Source: Archilochus colubris
Taxonomy: Eukaryota > Chordata > Aves > Apodiformes > Trochilidae
Assembly (NCBI GenBank): GCA_023079485.1
Contig: CM041090.1
Coordinates: 34,064,874-34,128,873 of the forward strand
DNA length: 64,000 nt
Direction: 5' to 3'
Shown here: piece by piece, positions 37,483-49,663 of the stretch
How positions within the stretch are numbered: the first letter of the stretch is position 1
How the letters are laid out: each line of letters starts with the position of its first letter
Translations under genes and position numbers: made by a program
Notes under the pieces: model-generated
The model's input: the letters and a program-made list of their open reading frames with translations, nothing else
What the model was told of the DNA's origin: nothing
The model's database searches: none

Positions 37483-38376
37483 CATTTTTGGGAGTCCACA
37501 AAATTAAAAAAAAAAATAAAAAATTATCTGGTACCTACTAGTTATTTAAGTTAGCATGTAAAAATTTGACTTTTACTTCAGGTCACAAACCTGCTTAATT
37601 AGCATTCCATTTATGAAAATATTTTTTCTTAGTTGTACCCTTTCCATTAAGGATATTACAGGGAATGGTGGAGGGAATTCTCAAAGCACTGATTAGCAGG
37701 TAATGTCAAATCATAATTCTGGCATGACTTTCAAAAAATTTAGAGTCAGAGATGTATTTGGATTTTCCTTATGCATTTTTTCCATCTATGTCTTGGTGTT
37801 AAAACTTGGCACGAATAGTTGCAGCTGGGGAGCAACATTGTACCAAATATTGCCTAAATTTTTTTGTAATACTTTAGTTATACAACTAAAGTGCATGACT
37901 ACTGTTGCCTTTGTGCTTTTACAAGCTTTCTGGCAGTCCTATGGCAAAACATTTGTGAATAATTAGTAATATTTACTATTATTTTTTTAATCAGAGTTTT
38001 AGACAGCCTTGATAAACCCCCTGTATGCTAACCTGGACCACATTGTTGTATTTGGGTTCCTCATGCTCAATTCTCCCAGGCTTTCTGAAGTGAAGCAGGC
38101 TCCATGCAACTGCATCTCACCTTTATGGATGCTATCCAGAGGCACAGGGCCTCAAATTATGGTTTTCTTATATGACTGAGACAATGTCTTCCAACAGCTT
38201 GGATTAATCTTTCTAGACTCTGCAGTAGGGTAAGTGCATTTCTGAATGGACAGTTGGGGTTGCAGTTTATTTATTGAGGACACTATATATTGAAAAGGGT
38301 CACCTGCAAGTTTTAGAAAGGCTTTGAGACTAGTGCTGGATAGAGAAAACCTGTCTATATTTTGGGTACCCAAATT
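37483..38376. other. Unique DNA between two CR1 copies
   Basis: No gene is visible. An A-rich low-complexity run follows the CR1 tail at about 37501-37525, possibly slippage on the element's end. Confidence 0.65.
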
Positions 38377-38688
38377 TCTGGAGAGGGACTTTTTACAAGG
38401 GCATGTATTATTAGGATGAGGGGTAATGGTCTTAAGCTGAAGGAACATAAATTTACATTAGATACTGGAAAGAAATCCTTCACTATAAGGATGGTGAAAC
38501 ACTGGAACAGGATGCCCAGGGAGGCTGTGGCTGCCCTGTCCCTGGAAGTACTTGAGGCCAGGTTGGATGGGGCTTTAAGCAACCTGGTCTAGTGGGAGGT
38601 GTCCCTGCCCATGCCAGGGTGGTTGGAAGTAGATGATCTTTAAGGTCCCTCCCAACCCACACCATTCTATGAACATATGAACATATGA
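38377..38688 (+). mobile_element. CR1 3'-end fragment
   Basis: About 310 bp in plus orientation. It holds the last ORF2 codons, recognisable as FTIRMVKHWNRMPREAVAAL with an open frame to the normal stop at about 38590, then the 3' UTR with GTGTCCCTGCCCATGCCAGG, AGTAGATGATCTTTAAGGTC, CCTCCCAACCC and CATTCTATGA. The terminal octamers have become a 9-bp direct repeat GAACATATG (38671-38688). Same 3' UTR type as the 17.3 and 52.8 kb copies. Confidence 0.94.
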
Positions 38689-41600
38689 AATTGACTCTTG
38701 ATGTGCTGACTTCCAGAAACATGTGAAGAATGTGCTGGAGAGAGCTGAGCTGGCTGCCCTGCAGCACAGGACTGGTCTGAGATGGTAAATCTACACTGTG
38801 GTTTGCTGTGATGTGTGGACTTCCCTGTTCTTGTAGGTTCCTGTCTTTCAGGGGTCTTCATTCAGCATGCAGTACAGATGCACTGGAAGAGATGAGAAAA
38901 CAAGCTGAGTAAATTTTCCTGCATCAGTTTTTGTTATTGCTGCTCTTCAGTGTTTTGGGGTTTATATCCATCTCTGGAACAGCCTGGTTTTGATAAGGTG
39001 TCTTCAGGTATTGGAGTCTGGCCCTTTACTGTGAATAGAAACCTGCTAGCATGCTTCCCTGTTAGGCATTCCTTTTCCCTTTCTAGGGTGATATGGTGAG
39101 GCTGATAAGGCACTGAAGATTCCCAGCAGATCTTTGTGGCTGCCTCTCCATGCAATGCAGTCTGACAACCTGGTTTGTACTGGATGGCAACTGCCCTTTT
39201 CCCTGTAAGCTTTCCAACTCAGTTCATCATCATCAATAGCCAACAGCCTCCCTTTGTTAGCCTTGCCTCAGATGCGAGAGCCTTGCTAGTCATCTCCTGG
39301 GGCTTTTATCTCAATATGGAAACACAAAATGCATTTGAAATGGGAAAAGAAGTTTCCAAAGCAGTTGGTAGTCTAACACAAGAGGAGGGGGTGGAGGGAG
39401 AGAGAGAGAGACAATCCCTGTGAACAGCCGTAAGGCTTAGACACACAGACAGACGTAGACAGATTTACCACATTGGCATTAATACTTTAAATCTTTTTAC
39501 AAAAAGAAAATATTGCCAAGATGCTAATGTATACACATGGTAGCAATATGTTCGTGAGGAAGTGTAGTTAAGTTAATTACTGGAGCTGGGCTGTATGGAC
39601 TGTGTGTCACACAGATGGACTGAACGAGACACAAACACTTTTGAGACACAGACATTTTTTAAGTATGCAGATTCCTACTGAAGTGGCACAGCTTAATGAC
39701 TCACTTGGATTAAAGCTGCTGCAACCTATTGTTCCAATAATCCAGGATTTAAACACGCTATAATTGTATGTATCATGCATGAAAGAGCAATTTGTAGCTG
39801 TGGAAAGTTTAACACTGCTCCTAGCTATTTGGTTTTCTGTTTTCTTTATGCCCAAGAACCAAAGCTTGAGTCTCAGCTGGATTTGTTGCGCACAAGGGCT
39901 GATTCCTTTCCTTACTCTTACTTTTACAAACTAAAAGTAATTTCACTGAAGTACATTAAAGGGGAGGCAGCTTGGGTCTCATCAGCAATAAGATACTGCT
40001 TGTCAGGAGGGTCTGCTTAGTGTCTTGCACTGCAGGTTGCCACACATGAGCCTTGCTTGTTTATATTCTCTGTCATAGAATGATTTGGGATAATAGGCAG
40101 ACCCCATCTGTTCCCGTTTTAGGACACTTTTCTTTCTTTTTCAAAATCTGCCCATAAATAAACACACAGAGAAAAATACTAGGGTGTGAAGCACACAGCA
40201 TGGGGTTAGCACAGAAGGTTCTGCTTGACATCTACCAGCACTGACATGCTCAGCCATTGAAGCATATATTGAATCTGACATCCAACACCACCTATGCAAC
40301 TCCTCCAGGCCTGAATTTGGGTATTACTGGAAAGGGCTGGGTGAATGTAGATTTAGCCTTCTCCAGCAACTTGCTCCCTTCCTCTTAGGTTAAGACATGC
40401 ACAGTTTCACTGTGCCAGAGTCTGTGTGGGTTCTGTGCAGATTATGGAGGTGATGTGTGCAGGTAGAGGGTGTTTTAAGGTATGTTCTGGCAGATACATG
40501 GCTGGGAAAATAATATTGCTTTCACAGCATGTGAGGGAGGACACTGCTCCATCCTCAGTTTTGGCTGTGGTAGGGCACAGGAGGGACTTTCTGAGGTAAG
40601 AGGGCTGTTCTCCATAGTGCAGCTGTCACTGAAACGCATTTTATGAAGGAGGGGGACAAAACACAACTCAGGAGGACACATTTGCAGCCACCTGCATGCC
40701 TTTAGCATTTCTTTTTACTACACTATGAATTCTGGCCCATGGCATTTTACGACTTTCCTTATGCTGAAGTGCATCTGGCTATTGCAAAGAAGCTGCCTGA
40801 CACTCTTTCTATTGCAGCCAGACTTCTATCAGATTGGCATTCCCTGTAAGCACTGTGGAATGGGATGCTGTGAACCCAGCCTGGTGTGGGTGATTGTACA
40901 TTGGTATTACCTAATTCTTATAGTATTAAGGTAATTAGGAAACATGAGACTGCACAAAAATAGACCTCTCATTGTACTGAGAGTATCAAAGGCGTTTCTT
41001 TTCCCATGTCAGTTTGAACAATGCTCTTGGCTACTACATTACAGTAATCAGCTTAGCTAAATTTGTTTGCATGTCTGATGTTAATGAACGACTGGCTGTT
41101 GTTCTTTTAAGTTGAAATTCACTGCATCTGCATAAAACAAGGAAGTCAGCAGTCAAACTCCTCAAGTTGCAAGATAGAGGGGGGTCCATGGAGTGGAAAT
41201 CCACACTCACAAATGTGGGGCTGTAGAAGAGCACCCCAGTGTGTGTCACTTTCAGCTAGTGCAGCTGTATGTCTGTCACATCCAGGCATGGAGACCTTTG
41301 GGATCTGAACAAATATGGATTATAGCCCCATTAAACCTTTGAAATGTTTCCTTTCTGGTTACAGAAAACATTGAAGACCTTGCAGTGTCTATGTGACTGT
41401 GCTATTTGGTCCTCTCTCTTCTTCCCTCTGTTCCAGGGTGAGTCTTACAGTATGAGGGGCTTCTGCTGTCATTACTTATGGACATTTTCCAAATGTGATA
41501 AAATGAAGTGATGGAAAAGTGAAGTCTCTGGTTAGAACTACACTTTTGTTGGACTAAAACAGTTTACACAAGATGGGATTGTAAGCAGGCTTTTTTTCAG

Positions 41601-42732
41601 ATGCTTTTCTAGTGGATCCAATTTTTAATCTGTCCCCACAAAGATGCCATTTCTAATGGATTCCATATGCCTCTAAGACTTCCTGTTATTTCCTACTTTA
41701 AGGATTGCTCTGTTCAGCAAGAAGTCTGCCACTCTGCAGCTTGTCTAAGTGTTGGTTTTCTTTTAAAAAAAAACAAAACAGCCAAACAAAAACTGGAAGA
41801 GGGCCTAGGACTGGATGCTGCTTTTACAATCATTCTTCACAGCTAAACTCAACCTCCCTTCTGATGCTGCTGATGGCAACACAGAGCCTGTTTAAAACAC
41901 ATATGCTAATGTAAACAAGGGAGGCTGAGTAGGCCACACTACTAGAGACTGTATGAGGAGCTCAAGGTGTCCACTTCCTGGTACTACTAAAGTGTTTATA
42001 ATTTTCCTCATTCATAATTAAAAGACTGTTTTTTTTTTTTTTTTACACCATATCTCTAAACTGCTGTCAAGCTGAATTATTTTGTCCTGGTTCCAGAGAA
42101 TGGTTCTGCAAATGCTCCTCTCAGCCAGTTTTTATGGTCTGTGAATACAGAGGGGTCTTGAAAGCTCATTGCTACTTTACTGCCCACACATTCCCCCATC
42201 TATTCCCTATTTTGCTGCTGTTGTCTCCTCCCTACATTAATCCCCCATTAACATCATAAGGCACTGATGAAGGATGCCAAGGTCACTCCTGTGTAAGCAA
42301 GATTTTGCAGCTATGGACAGTCACATCCTAACACTGAATAAGCCAGTTTTGCATATTCTCAATAGGAGATTACCAGGGAAAATATCACTGCCAGCTGAGC
42401 TCACAAATCCCTATAATTTTCCTACTGAAATGAGGGAATTCTGAAAAACCAAACACCGTGGCCAAAACTAAAGTCCTCTCCCTTCTGTGCCATCTTCAGT
42501 GTCAAGTTAGAGAGGGTTCCCTAGTTAGTAATCTGATACATTTGAAATTAATACAATTAATATCTGAGGTAGTTTGATAAGATGAAGAAGCAAGGGGCTG
42601 AATTGCCTCTGGCAAAGTCTTTCCATCTCTATTTCAGTTCTCTCTTCCGATGCCATTCAAAAGAAGCACCTCTACTTAAGACACTTATTGTGATGGGAAA
42701 AAATCACTTAGTATGTTGACATATGAATTACT
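38689..42732. other. Unique non-coding DNA
   Basis: No gene or clear repeat apart from a GA run at about 39398-39411 and T16 at 42029-42044. The interval 39300-39860 is free of repeats, carries scattered CpGs and has an evenly mixed texture unlike the decayed neighbours. It is a candidate for conserved non-coding DNA, by impression only. Confidence 0.6.
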
Positions 42733-43035
42733 ATTTCTAATTTGTATTAGATTAGCTGCTACAGATTGTAAAGTGCCACACTAGGCATTTTCCAAACAAA
42801 TTGTGAGACGGAGTCCCTGCCAAGAGAGAGCTTATGATCCAGACAATCGAGATAGGCTGAATACAAGAGAAAGCAAATATCAGCTTTACTTTTTATCTGT
42901 GGATATTGGAGCCCTAAGAAGTATTTTATTCAAGGACATAGTCTCAGAGTGAGAAATTCTCGGATTGAATCCTCACCTCCCCTGTCCTGGGAAAATGCAT
43001 TGTTCATTAGACCAGCATTTCTCCTAAAATTCCTC
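42733..43035 (+). repeat. Ancient amniote interspersed repeat, longest copy
   Basis: Words in order: AATTTGTATTAG..TTAGCTGCTA, AAAGTGCCACACTAGGCA, CCAAACAAATTGTGAGACGG, AGTCCCTGCCAAGAG, AGAGCTTATGATCC, AGACAATCGAGAT. Further on come TTCAAGGACATAGTCTCAGA, GGATTGAATCCTCACCTCCC and CATTAGACCAGCATTTCTCC. This matches from memory the full-length order of an old reptile/bird repeat ('gtatta..gtagc.ccta .. ctgtacaaacacag .. agtccctgcc..agagctta .. acccaggtctcct .. actagaccac'). The fragment at 12.6 kb covers its first half and the one at 61.4 kb its second half. No coding potential. Confidence 0.5.
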
Positions 43036-46000
43036 AAAGTAGAATTTTGAATCGGAGTTTGTTTTTTTTAAGTGACTTGCAAACTCAGAACAAGACATTT
43101 ATTAAGAAGTCATTAAAAAACTAAGTCTATTGAAGCCTCTCTCCTGCAAAGCCAAGAATATTAGAATGAGATGTGGTTTGATATGGCTGAAACATGGCAA
43201 AGGGGAATCTAAGCTTTCCATGAGCTATCTGTGAAAGTACTAGTGCCTGTGAAAGTGACAAACCTGTCCCTTTTCTTTGACTGATTTGTATTCCCAGGTG
43301 ATGGTAAAGGAACTTAATTGTATCTTTTGCCACAATAACAGCAGTTAGCTTGTCCTGATTATCTCACTGTTGTGAACTGGGTGGAAGAGGAACAGTTCTA
43401 GTAAAAGGTCCCCAGAGATTCTTATTGATAAATTCCATCTAATAGCTATTTAATATCAACAAGATTATGTCAGTAGCAACAAGTGACAAATTAGTACTGG
43501 ACTATAACATGTTAAATCTTGCGTAGCCATCACTGACTAATGAGAACTGACCTTTGCAGCAATATACACAGTCAGTTTATTAAAGCAGGGACAGAGCAAG
43601 CTCTAAGCCTTTGGTCAATCTAGGTTGCTTGGGGCTGAGGAATTTCCATTTAAAATACCTCTTCAGGTGATAAAGACTGATTCAATAGAGATCTGCTAAT
43701 AAAGAAAGTGCTGGAAGCTACTATTAAATTCTAGCTTCTGTCAGCTTAACAGCAAAAACTTTTAATGAGGAAACCATTAAAGTTGACCTAATGAATCAGA
43801 AATGCTTTTCCTTGCTGGCTAATTATAGAGTGCCTAGAATATTTTTCGACATATGTAACTTAGAAAATATGGATCTGTTGAGTCCCCCTGCTCTCAATAG
43901 AAATGTGTTACAATGCAGGAAACTGGGAAATGCTCTCCTGGGAGGATGCAGGGTTTGACCTGGATTCAGTAAGGAATCTCCATGGTCAGGTGGGATGGGT
44001 GAAGAGGATGTGCAAACAAATGAAATCAGTGGTGGTGTCTAAAGTGCTGTGGTTGTGGAGGAACATGGTAAGGCACATGGGGGATAGATACAAATGACTG
44101 CTGCATCTGGTTTGGAAAAGAACATTATGATAATACCCTCGTCAGTAGAGTAGAAAATATATCAAGATATCCTGTTTACAATTGCAATGTGAGGTCATGT
44201 CATCAAATGAAGATGATGGTTCATCTGTTTGCCTCAAATTTTTCTTCTACTAGCAATATATCCTAGCAGCAACATTTTTCTTTAGTTTGTGACCTAAGGA
44301 AATTTAATTGAAATGAGAGTAACATCCAGAAATACAAACCATAAGTCAGATTGGTCACTTAAGAACACAGCTAAGAAACAGTTTCCACCAGTGTTGTCAC
44401 TTCTTGTTCTCCTCTCCACAAAATCTTGATTTTGAAACAGAAAAGACATATAAAAGAAAGAAACTATTCCTGTGTGACAGGCATGGAACACAGAGAAAAG
44501 AAAAAAATTATCAAAAATTGCAATTCAAATTTACATTGGATCTGGGAAAAGAACTCAGGTTTCAGAAGCCTTAATTTAGCAACTAAACTACAGTCCCAGT
44601 CTATATGAGAGATGATTTATAGTTATTGTAATCTATTTCCATTTTTGTCTAAAACTTCCTCTGTTACTAGGTCCAGTCTGGGTTTTTGCCTTCAATTCCT
44701 AGACTATAGATCCCTGACATATATAAAACATTGCCAGGATAGTCAAGGTCCTGAAGAACCCTGAGACACAAATGTAAGTTGTTTGTCTTTTAGTGTGGTA
44801 TGTCAAAATGTGGTTCAGAATAAAAACCACAACCCAGTGTATGGAAGCTGGCAGCTGAAGAGAAAACCCAGATGTGCAACACACTATAAACAGAGGTTCC
44901 AGTGTCTCTGATTTGTGCAACTCTAAACTGAAGAAAAAACCTTGCACTTAAAAAGTGAAAAGTCCCCAACTTGTGGATACAAACCAAATGAGATGAGGTG
45001 GAAAGGGCACTAGTTTTAAACTGCAGTAAAATACAAGGAACTGTTTGGAACAAGACCCTCCTGTTTTCAATGAAGTGCTATCATCAGATTAGAAGATCTT
45101 TAAAACTTTTATTTATGAGACTAAAATATAAAGTAACTTTGTTAATTTCTGATAGATTACTGTGGGTTTAAAGCTTGGCAGGGGCTCCTAAGAGGTAGGA
45201 ATTATTCTCTATTAAAGTAAAAGATTTGATCAATATTTTTAGCAGCATAAAAGAGGCACATCTGAAGATTTCCCAAACAATTTCTTCAAAGTTAGTATCA
45301 AGTCAGCTAAACTGAGCAATGCTCTTGTGTGTTCCTGTAAGCTCCTGATGGGGAGATGGTGGTTGGTCTAAGGCTTAAGATGGGTGAATTCTTTAGAGCA
45401 ACCACATCTTCTGTAGGAGTGAGGGGCATTCCACCATGCACTGGCTACCGTGCTAGGAGTTGAGAGGTGCTGTGGTGTGTCCTTCACAGAGGCTCATCAT
45501 ATCACACAGGTTATATCAAGGTTATTAATGGTTATACTGTGGGCTGGTTTGGTCTTACTACAGTGACCATATTTATTTCAGCTGGGGGCTGCTAATGCCT
45601 CATACTGGCTGTAGCACAGCTGATCTTGCAGCCTTATTAATTTAGCCCTTGAGATAGGTGCTAATGTCCTCTGCCCCATCATGACAGAGCTGTTATCTGT
45701 GCTGGCTTCCCTGGGGGTCAGCAAGTTTCCAGGCAGGAAGTATTTGTCCACCTTTTAGCTAAGCCTTTGCCTTCTTTGCAGGGCTGGCATTTTCAAACCA
45801 GATGCTCCTTCATGTGCCCAGCCTGCAAAGACCTGGACTTATTGCTGTGTTTGCTAAACTGCAGCCAGGGATCTAATGAGGCTCATCAAGACCAGACCTT
45901 TTGAGAAGTTAGGCTTAATGCCTGCAGCACTACAGCTTCTCTCCTGCTCCAGCAGATGTTTAGATCATAGGATTGCTTCATCTTTACATTAAGGTAAGTG

Positions 46001-49000
46001 TCTAAAGCGACGATCCTTGTGTAAAAGATGCAAAGACCTGATAATACAGTGGTAAAAATCCAGCTGTACCTAATTTCTTAATATTTTCTTCATGCTTACA
46101 AATGTCACAAATTCAATACAATTAAATTTCCTTTACCCTTCTCTCAAGAATTTGAATGATTCAAACTTGGGACATTCTTCCTTTGTTCTCTGCTTTTGAG
46201 CCTTTAATATTATGTGTGTCCTGAGCTTCTTTGTGAGGAATTTTCTTTAAAATTGCATAATTCTCTCTTAGGAGCTCTAAATGTCACAAGGATTCACAGT
46301 AGTATCTCAGATTTTTTTCATGTGGGGTTCAACTCTAAGGCAAATCTGCAGTGCACAATTTTAGAAGCAACTTCTGTCTAGTCTGTCTGTATGTTAAATT
46401 TCAAGTGAATGCATAATTGCACGTAGACCTATTTAGAAGATTTATGGTTCTGTGTATTTCCTGTGTATTTAACATCCCAGAATTTTGCACTGGGCCTTCT
46501 GGTACTGTTTATTTACTTAGAGTTGGTTTTAGTCTGTAGACATTAATAATTTTATGACTGAATGTTCCTAACAGATGGCTTTACGGGCTGTAACAGTCAC
46601 CAAAGAGCAGTGCCAGGGAGCAAAATGAAACCATATATAATACAACCAGTTGTGTGCAGGCTTGCTGTAGATCACAGAACTACCTCATTTATTGAATACC
46701 CTTTTGTAAAGGAGGGTTAGAAACGTCAGCTAAGAATGGAGCCAAAGGGACTCCCTCTGGATAACATTAGTGGTGCATTATTGTGACTTGGAGAAGTGGG
46801 CAATTGGTACCAGTCGGAGGGGCCCTCCTCTCCTCCCTTTTTGAATGTCTCACTGGGAAAGGCCTATAGATTCATGGCTTGCTATAGGTTAGTGTGTATG
46901 TTTGTGGACAGTATATGTTCTGTTAGCTCTGAAAATAAAATGGCTTATTGACTCTTGGGGGACTGTGCAAAGAGGAATGGAGTGCGTGAAATAGAAAGTG
47001 GTCTGACCTCATTGTTGTGGCAGTCAATGGGTAGAGCAGTACCAGGCTGTCCTTTGGTGCCCTGTGAATCTGCAGGCAGCACTTTGTGGTACCCAGTAGG
47101 TAGTTTTTTTCTTGTATCTGTTGCATAGTAATGTTCTTCTAGATCCAGGGGAAGAATCCAAGTCTGTAGGCCTGTGACAGCAGTGCAAGGCACAGATTCA
47201 CTGACCTCTTTTGATAATTATTTTAAGTGTCTTTCATGTCAGTATGCATAAACTTTCTTTTATGTATATGGGCATGAAAGAAGTGCATTATAGGCTTGTA
47301 ATCTAGAAACCATTTTGGGAATATGCCCAACTCATCTGGGGGAACTCAAAGACCTTGTGACTCATTGGCAGGCTCTGATACTCCAAATCGTGGACTTATC
47401 ATTGATCCTACAGAAGCAGTGCCAAGGCTCCCATTATCTTGACAAGACTGGATTGCATTCAGCTGCATCTCAATAACTTACAGAAATTACAGATAGATCC
47501 TGCATAAATGGAGATGTATGAACTTGTAGCATGATTAGGGGATCTCAGGCTCTTGCCCACACTTTTAATAACTGCAGAGACCACAGGAGGCAGGAAAAAA
47601 GAAACCACTGGCTCTCATAGATAACTTGACTCCTTCGTCATCTTGGCAGGAATTTGTAATCTGTTTGTGCTTTTCAAAATACCACAAGCAGAAAGGGAAG
47701 AAATAAAGTGCTATGTGATTTGTGTTAACTTTGCTGAGCTGGTCTATAAGGAATGCAGTAAGGATGACTCCTAGGAAAGGTGTTGTGCTGCACAACTAGG
47801 AAAAAAGATAAAGGGTCTGATAAAGTTTAAGGAAAAATTAATCTTTCACTAAAACCAGTAATAATCTTTTCAAATTTTCAAATTGTACAACCTTTGAGAA
47901 ATGCATGGTTCTTGTCCAATCATTTGGGAACACCTTGGGCCAAAGGAATGTCAATTCACTGAATAGTTCTTACAGACCAGAGCACCTGTGTAAACTCAGT
48001 ATTAGAAAGGAGGACATTAACAACCTCTTCTTTCACAGATATGCCATGATGATAGGGCTAGAGAAGTCTAATGGTATAGTTCAAATTGCTATACATTTGA
48101 AATACCTTGAGCTATACTTACACTGTATGAAAAATATTTTGAAGACTAGAAAGAAAATTCTTTTTTTATTTAAGTGGAGTAAAATGAGCCTGAGCACTGA
48201 AAAAAAAATCTTAGCAGATATCAGAAATGTGCAAGTAAGAAAGTACTTAGTAATCTGCCATCAGTGGAAAATCTAAATTTAGCCTTTCATATTTCACTGT
48301 AAGCTGTACTGTCACCAGGCTCTGGCAGTTCTTTCTTTATCTGATATCTTGACCTCTGCTGAACCATTAAAAACAATACCTTTTCTCTGCAGTAGACTGG
48401 TTTAGTATGAAGCAGGTTCAAAAAAGATTCCTTCTTAAGGTCTTCAGGTCTGTCTCTGAAATTTTAAGTGGTGATTCGGTCAGAAGCTGATTTCTATGCA
48501 GATGTCAGCAGAGGCCCTACAGCAGGATCTGAAAGACTGATATACTTTACATCATATGCTTTTATGCTTGATCAGAATCAGAAGAATTATTAGCAGTTTT
48601 GTTTTGTCTATAATGAAGTCACAGTGTGCCCAAATATGCTACTAGAAAACCAAATCCCCAAAATAATTGTCCAGAGAACTTAAATGTAAGGATACCCTGA
48701 TGACATCAGGTGGGTGGTTGCAATGTGTAGAGTCAGTTCTTGGTGAAGACCAAGAAATAGGAAGCTTTACTGGTCTCTTAAAATGGCAAGAGAAGCCATT
48801 TAGTGGCAATGCCATGGAGCATTTTCTTCTAAAAACTGTTCTGATTGTCTTCATCAATGTGACATTGTCTTTGTGCAGAGAGGGGTTCTGCACAATATGC
48901 TAGCAGATGATTTGCTGCACGAAGAAGGCAATCTTCTGTCCTACCCTTAATGTCAAATGAGCTGATTAGAGGACAACAAACTCAGATTTGCATTTTTCTG

Positions 49001-49632
49001 TCATGGGGAGAACTTCCTAAATCTTTCTACATGGTGTGCCCCAGTATTTTGGGGTAATTAAAAGGTGCCCAGCTATTTCATGAGAGATTTCAGCTTTCTA
49101 TGTAAGCAAGCTATGGAAATTTTAAGCTTTTAGTGTCTGTCCTTAAAAGTTTTCAGTGCCCTTCAGGGAAAACATCCAGCATTTATAAATTAGCTACTTG
49201 CTAATTTATGGATGTTAATTTATAGTTGAATGCTGCTTGATTTTGAATTCTCTCTTTCTCTTGGTAGCAAGTGAGAAGAGAGTTGCCAAATAAAGAACAT
49301 TAGCAATCCTGATGTGTCAGCTCTTGTAGAAGTGTCTGTCAAATAAGGCTGTGATCACTTGGGATAAAAGCTAATAGGATTGCCTTCTCTGGGGGTCATT
49401 TCCTTGTTGCATATTAGTTTCTACAGATTCTGATGGACTCCTCTGAGGCATCTGGATGTGTATGTTATTTAGCCTCATTTTCTCCCCCTCCATGCCCATC
49501 TCTGCCTCACTGATCCATATCTGGCAAGAGACTTCTCTTGCAGTTAGTGGTAGGTAACTTGCTGTGTTCTGTGTGTGTTAGATTAAAAGGTCTGCCCTAG
49601 GCTGAGTATCCTAAAAGAAGACACCTTTATAC
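43036..49632. other. Unique non-coding DNA
   Basis: No supported gene. At about 44535-44590 GATCTGGGAAAAGAACTCAG, then TTTAGCAACTAAACTAC faintly resembles the second half of the ancient repeat at 42.7 kb (too weak to annotate separately). A 15-bp perfect palindrome with central A, CCTGATGACATCAGG, lies at 48696-48710. The open frame at 47905-48276 (123 codons, plus) is lysine-rich, motif-free and likely chance. Confidence 0.6.
49171..49216. repeat. Compound inverted repeat (hairpin potential)
   Basis: ATAAATTAG (49185-49193) pairs perfectly with CTAATTTAT (49201-49209) around a 7-nt loop CTACTTG. Outside it, AACATCC (49171-49177) pairs with GGATGTT (49210-49216), leaving a 7-nt bulge on one side only. 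In total 16 bp can pair over 46 bases. It may be chance, the relic of a small inverted-repeat element, or an RNA/DNA hairpin. Confidence 0.6.
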
Positions 49633-49663
49633 TTTTTTTTTTTTTTTTTTTTTTTTCCCCCCC
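49633..49663 (+). repeat. T24-C7 homopolymer tract
   Basis: Twenty-four T followed directly by seven C (49657-49663) and then AG. As a pyrimidine tract ending in AG it resembles an extreme splice-acceptor context, but nothing exon-like follows. Simplest reading: a slippage-grown homopolymer. Confidence 0.9.

Noticed and set aside
44535..44590. Possible further copy of the ancient repeat (GATCTGGGAAAAGAACTCAG)
   Set aside because: Only one or two worn words match. Too short to separate from chance.
47905..48276. 123-codon plus-strand open frame
   Set aside because: Lysine-rich with AT-driven composition, no motif and no CpG. Length is within chance for this much AT-rich sequence.
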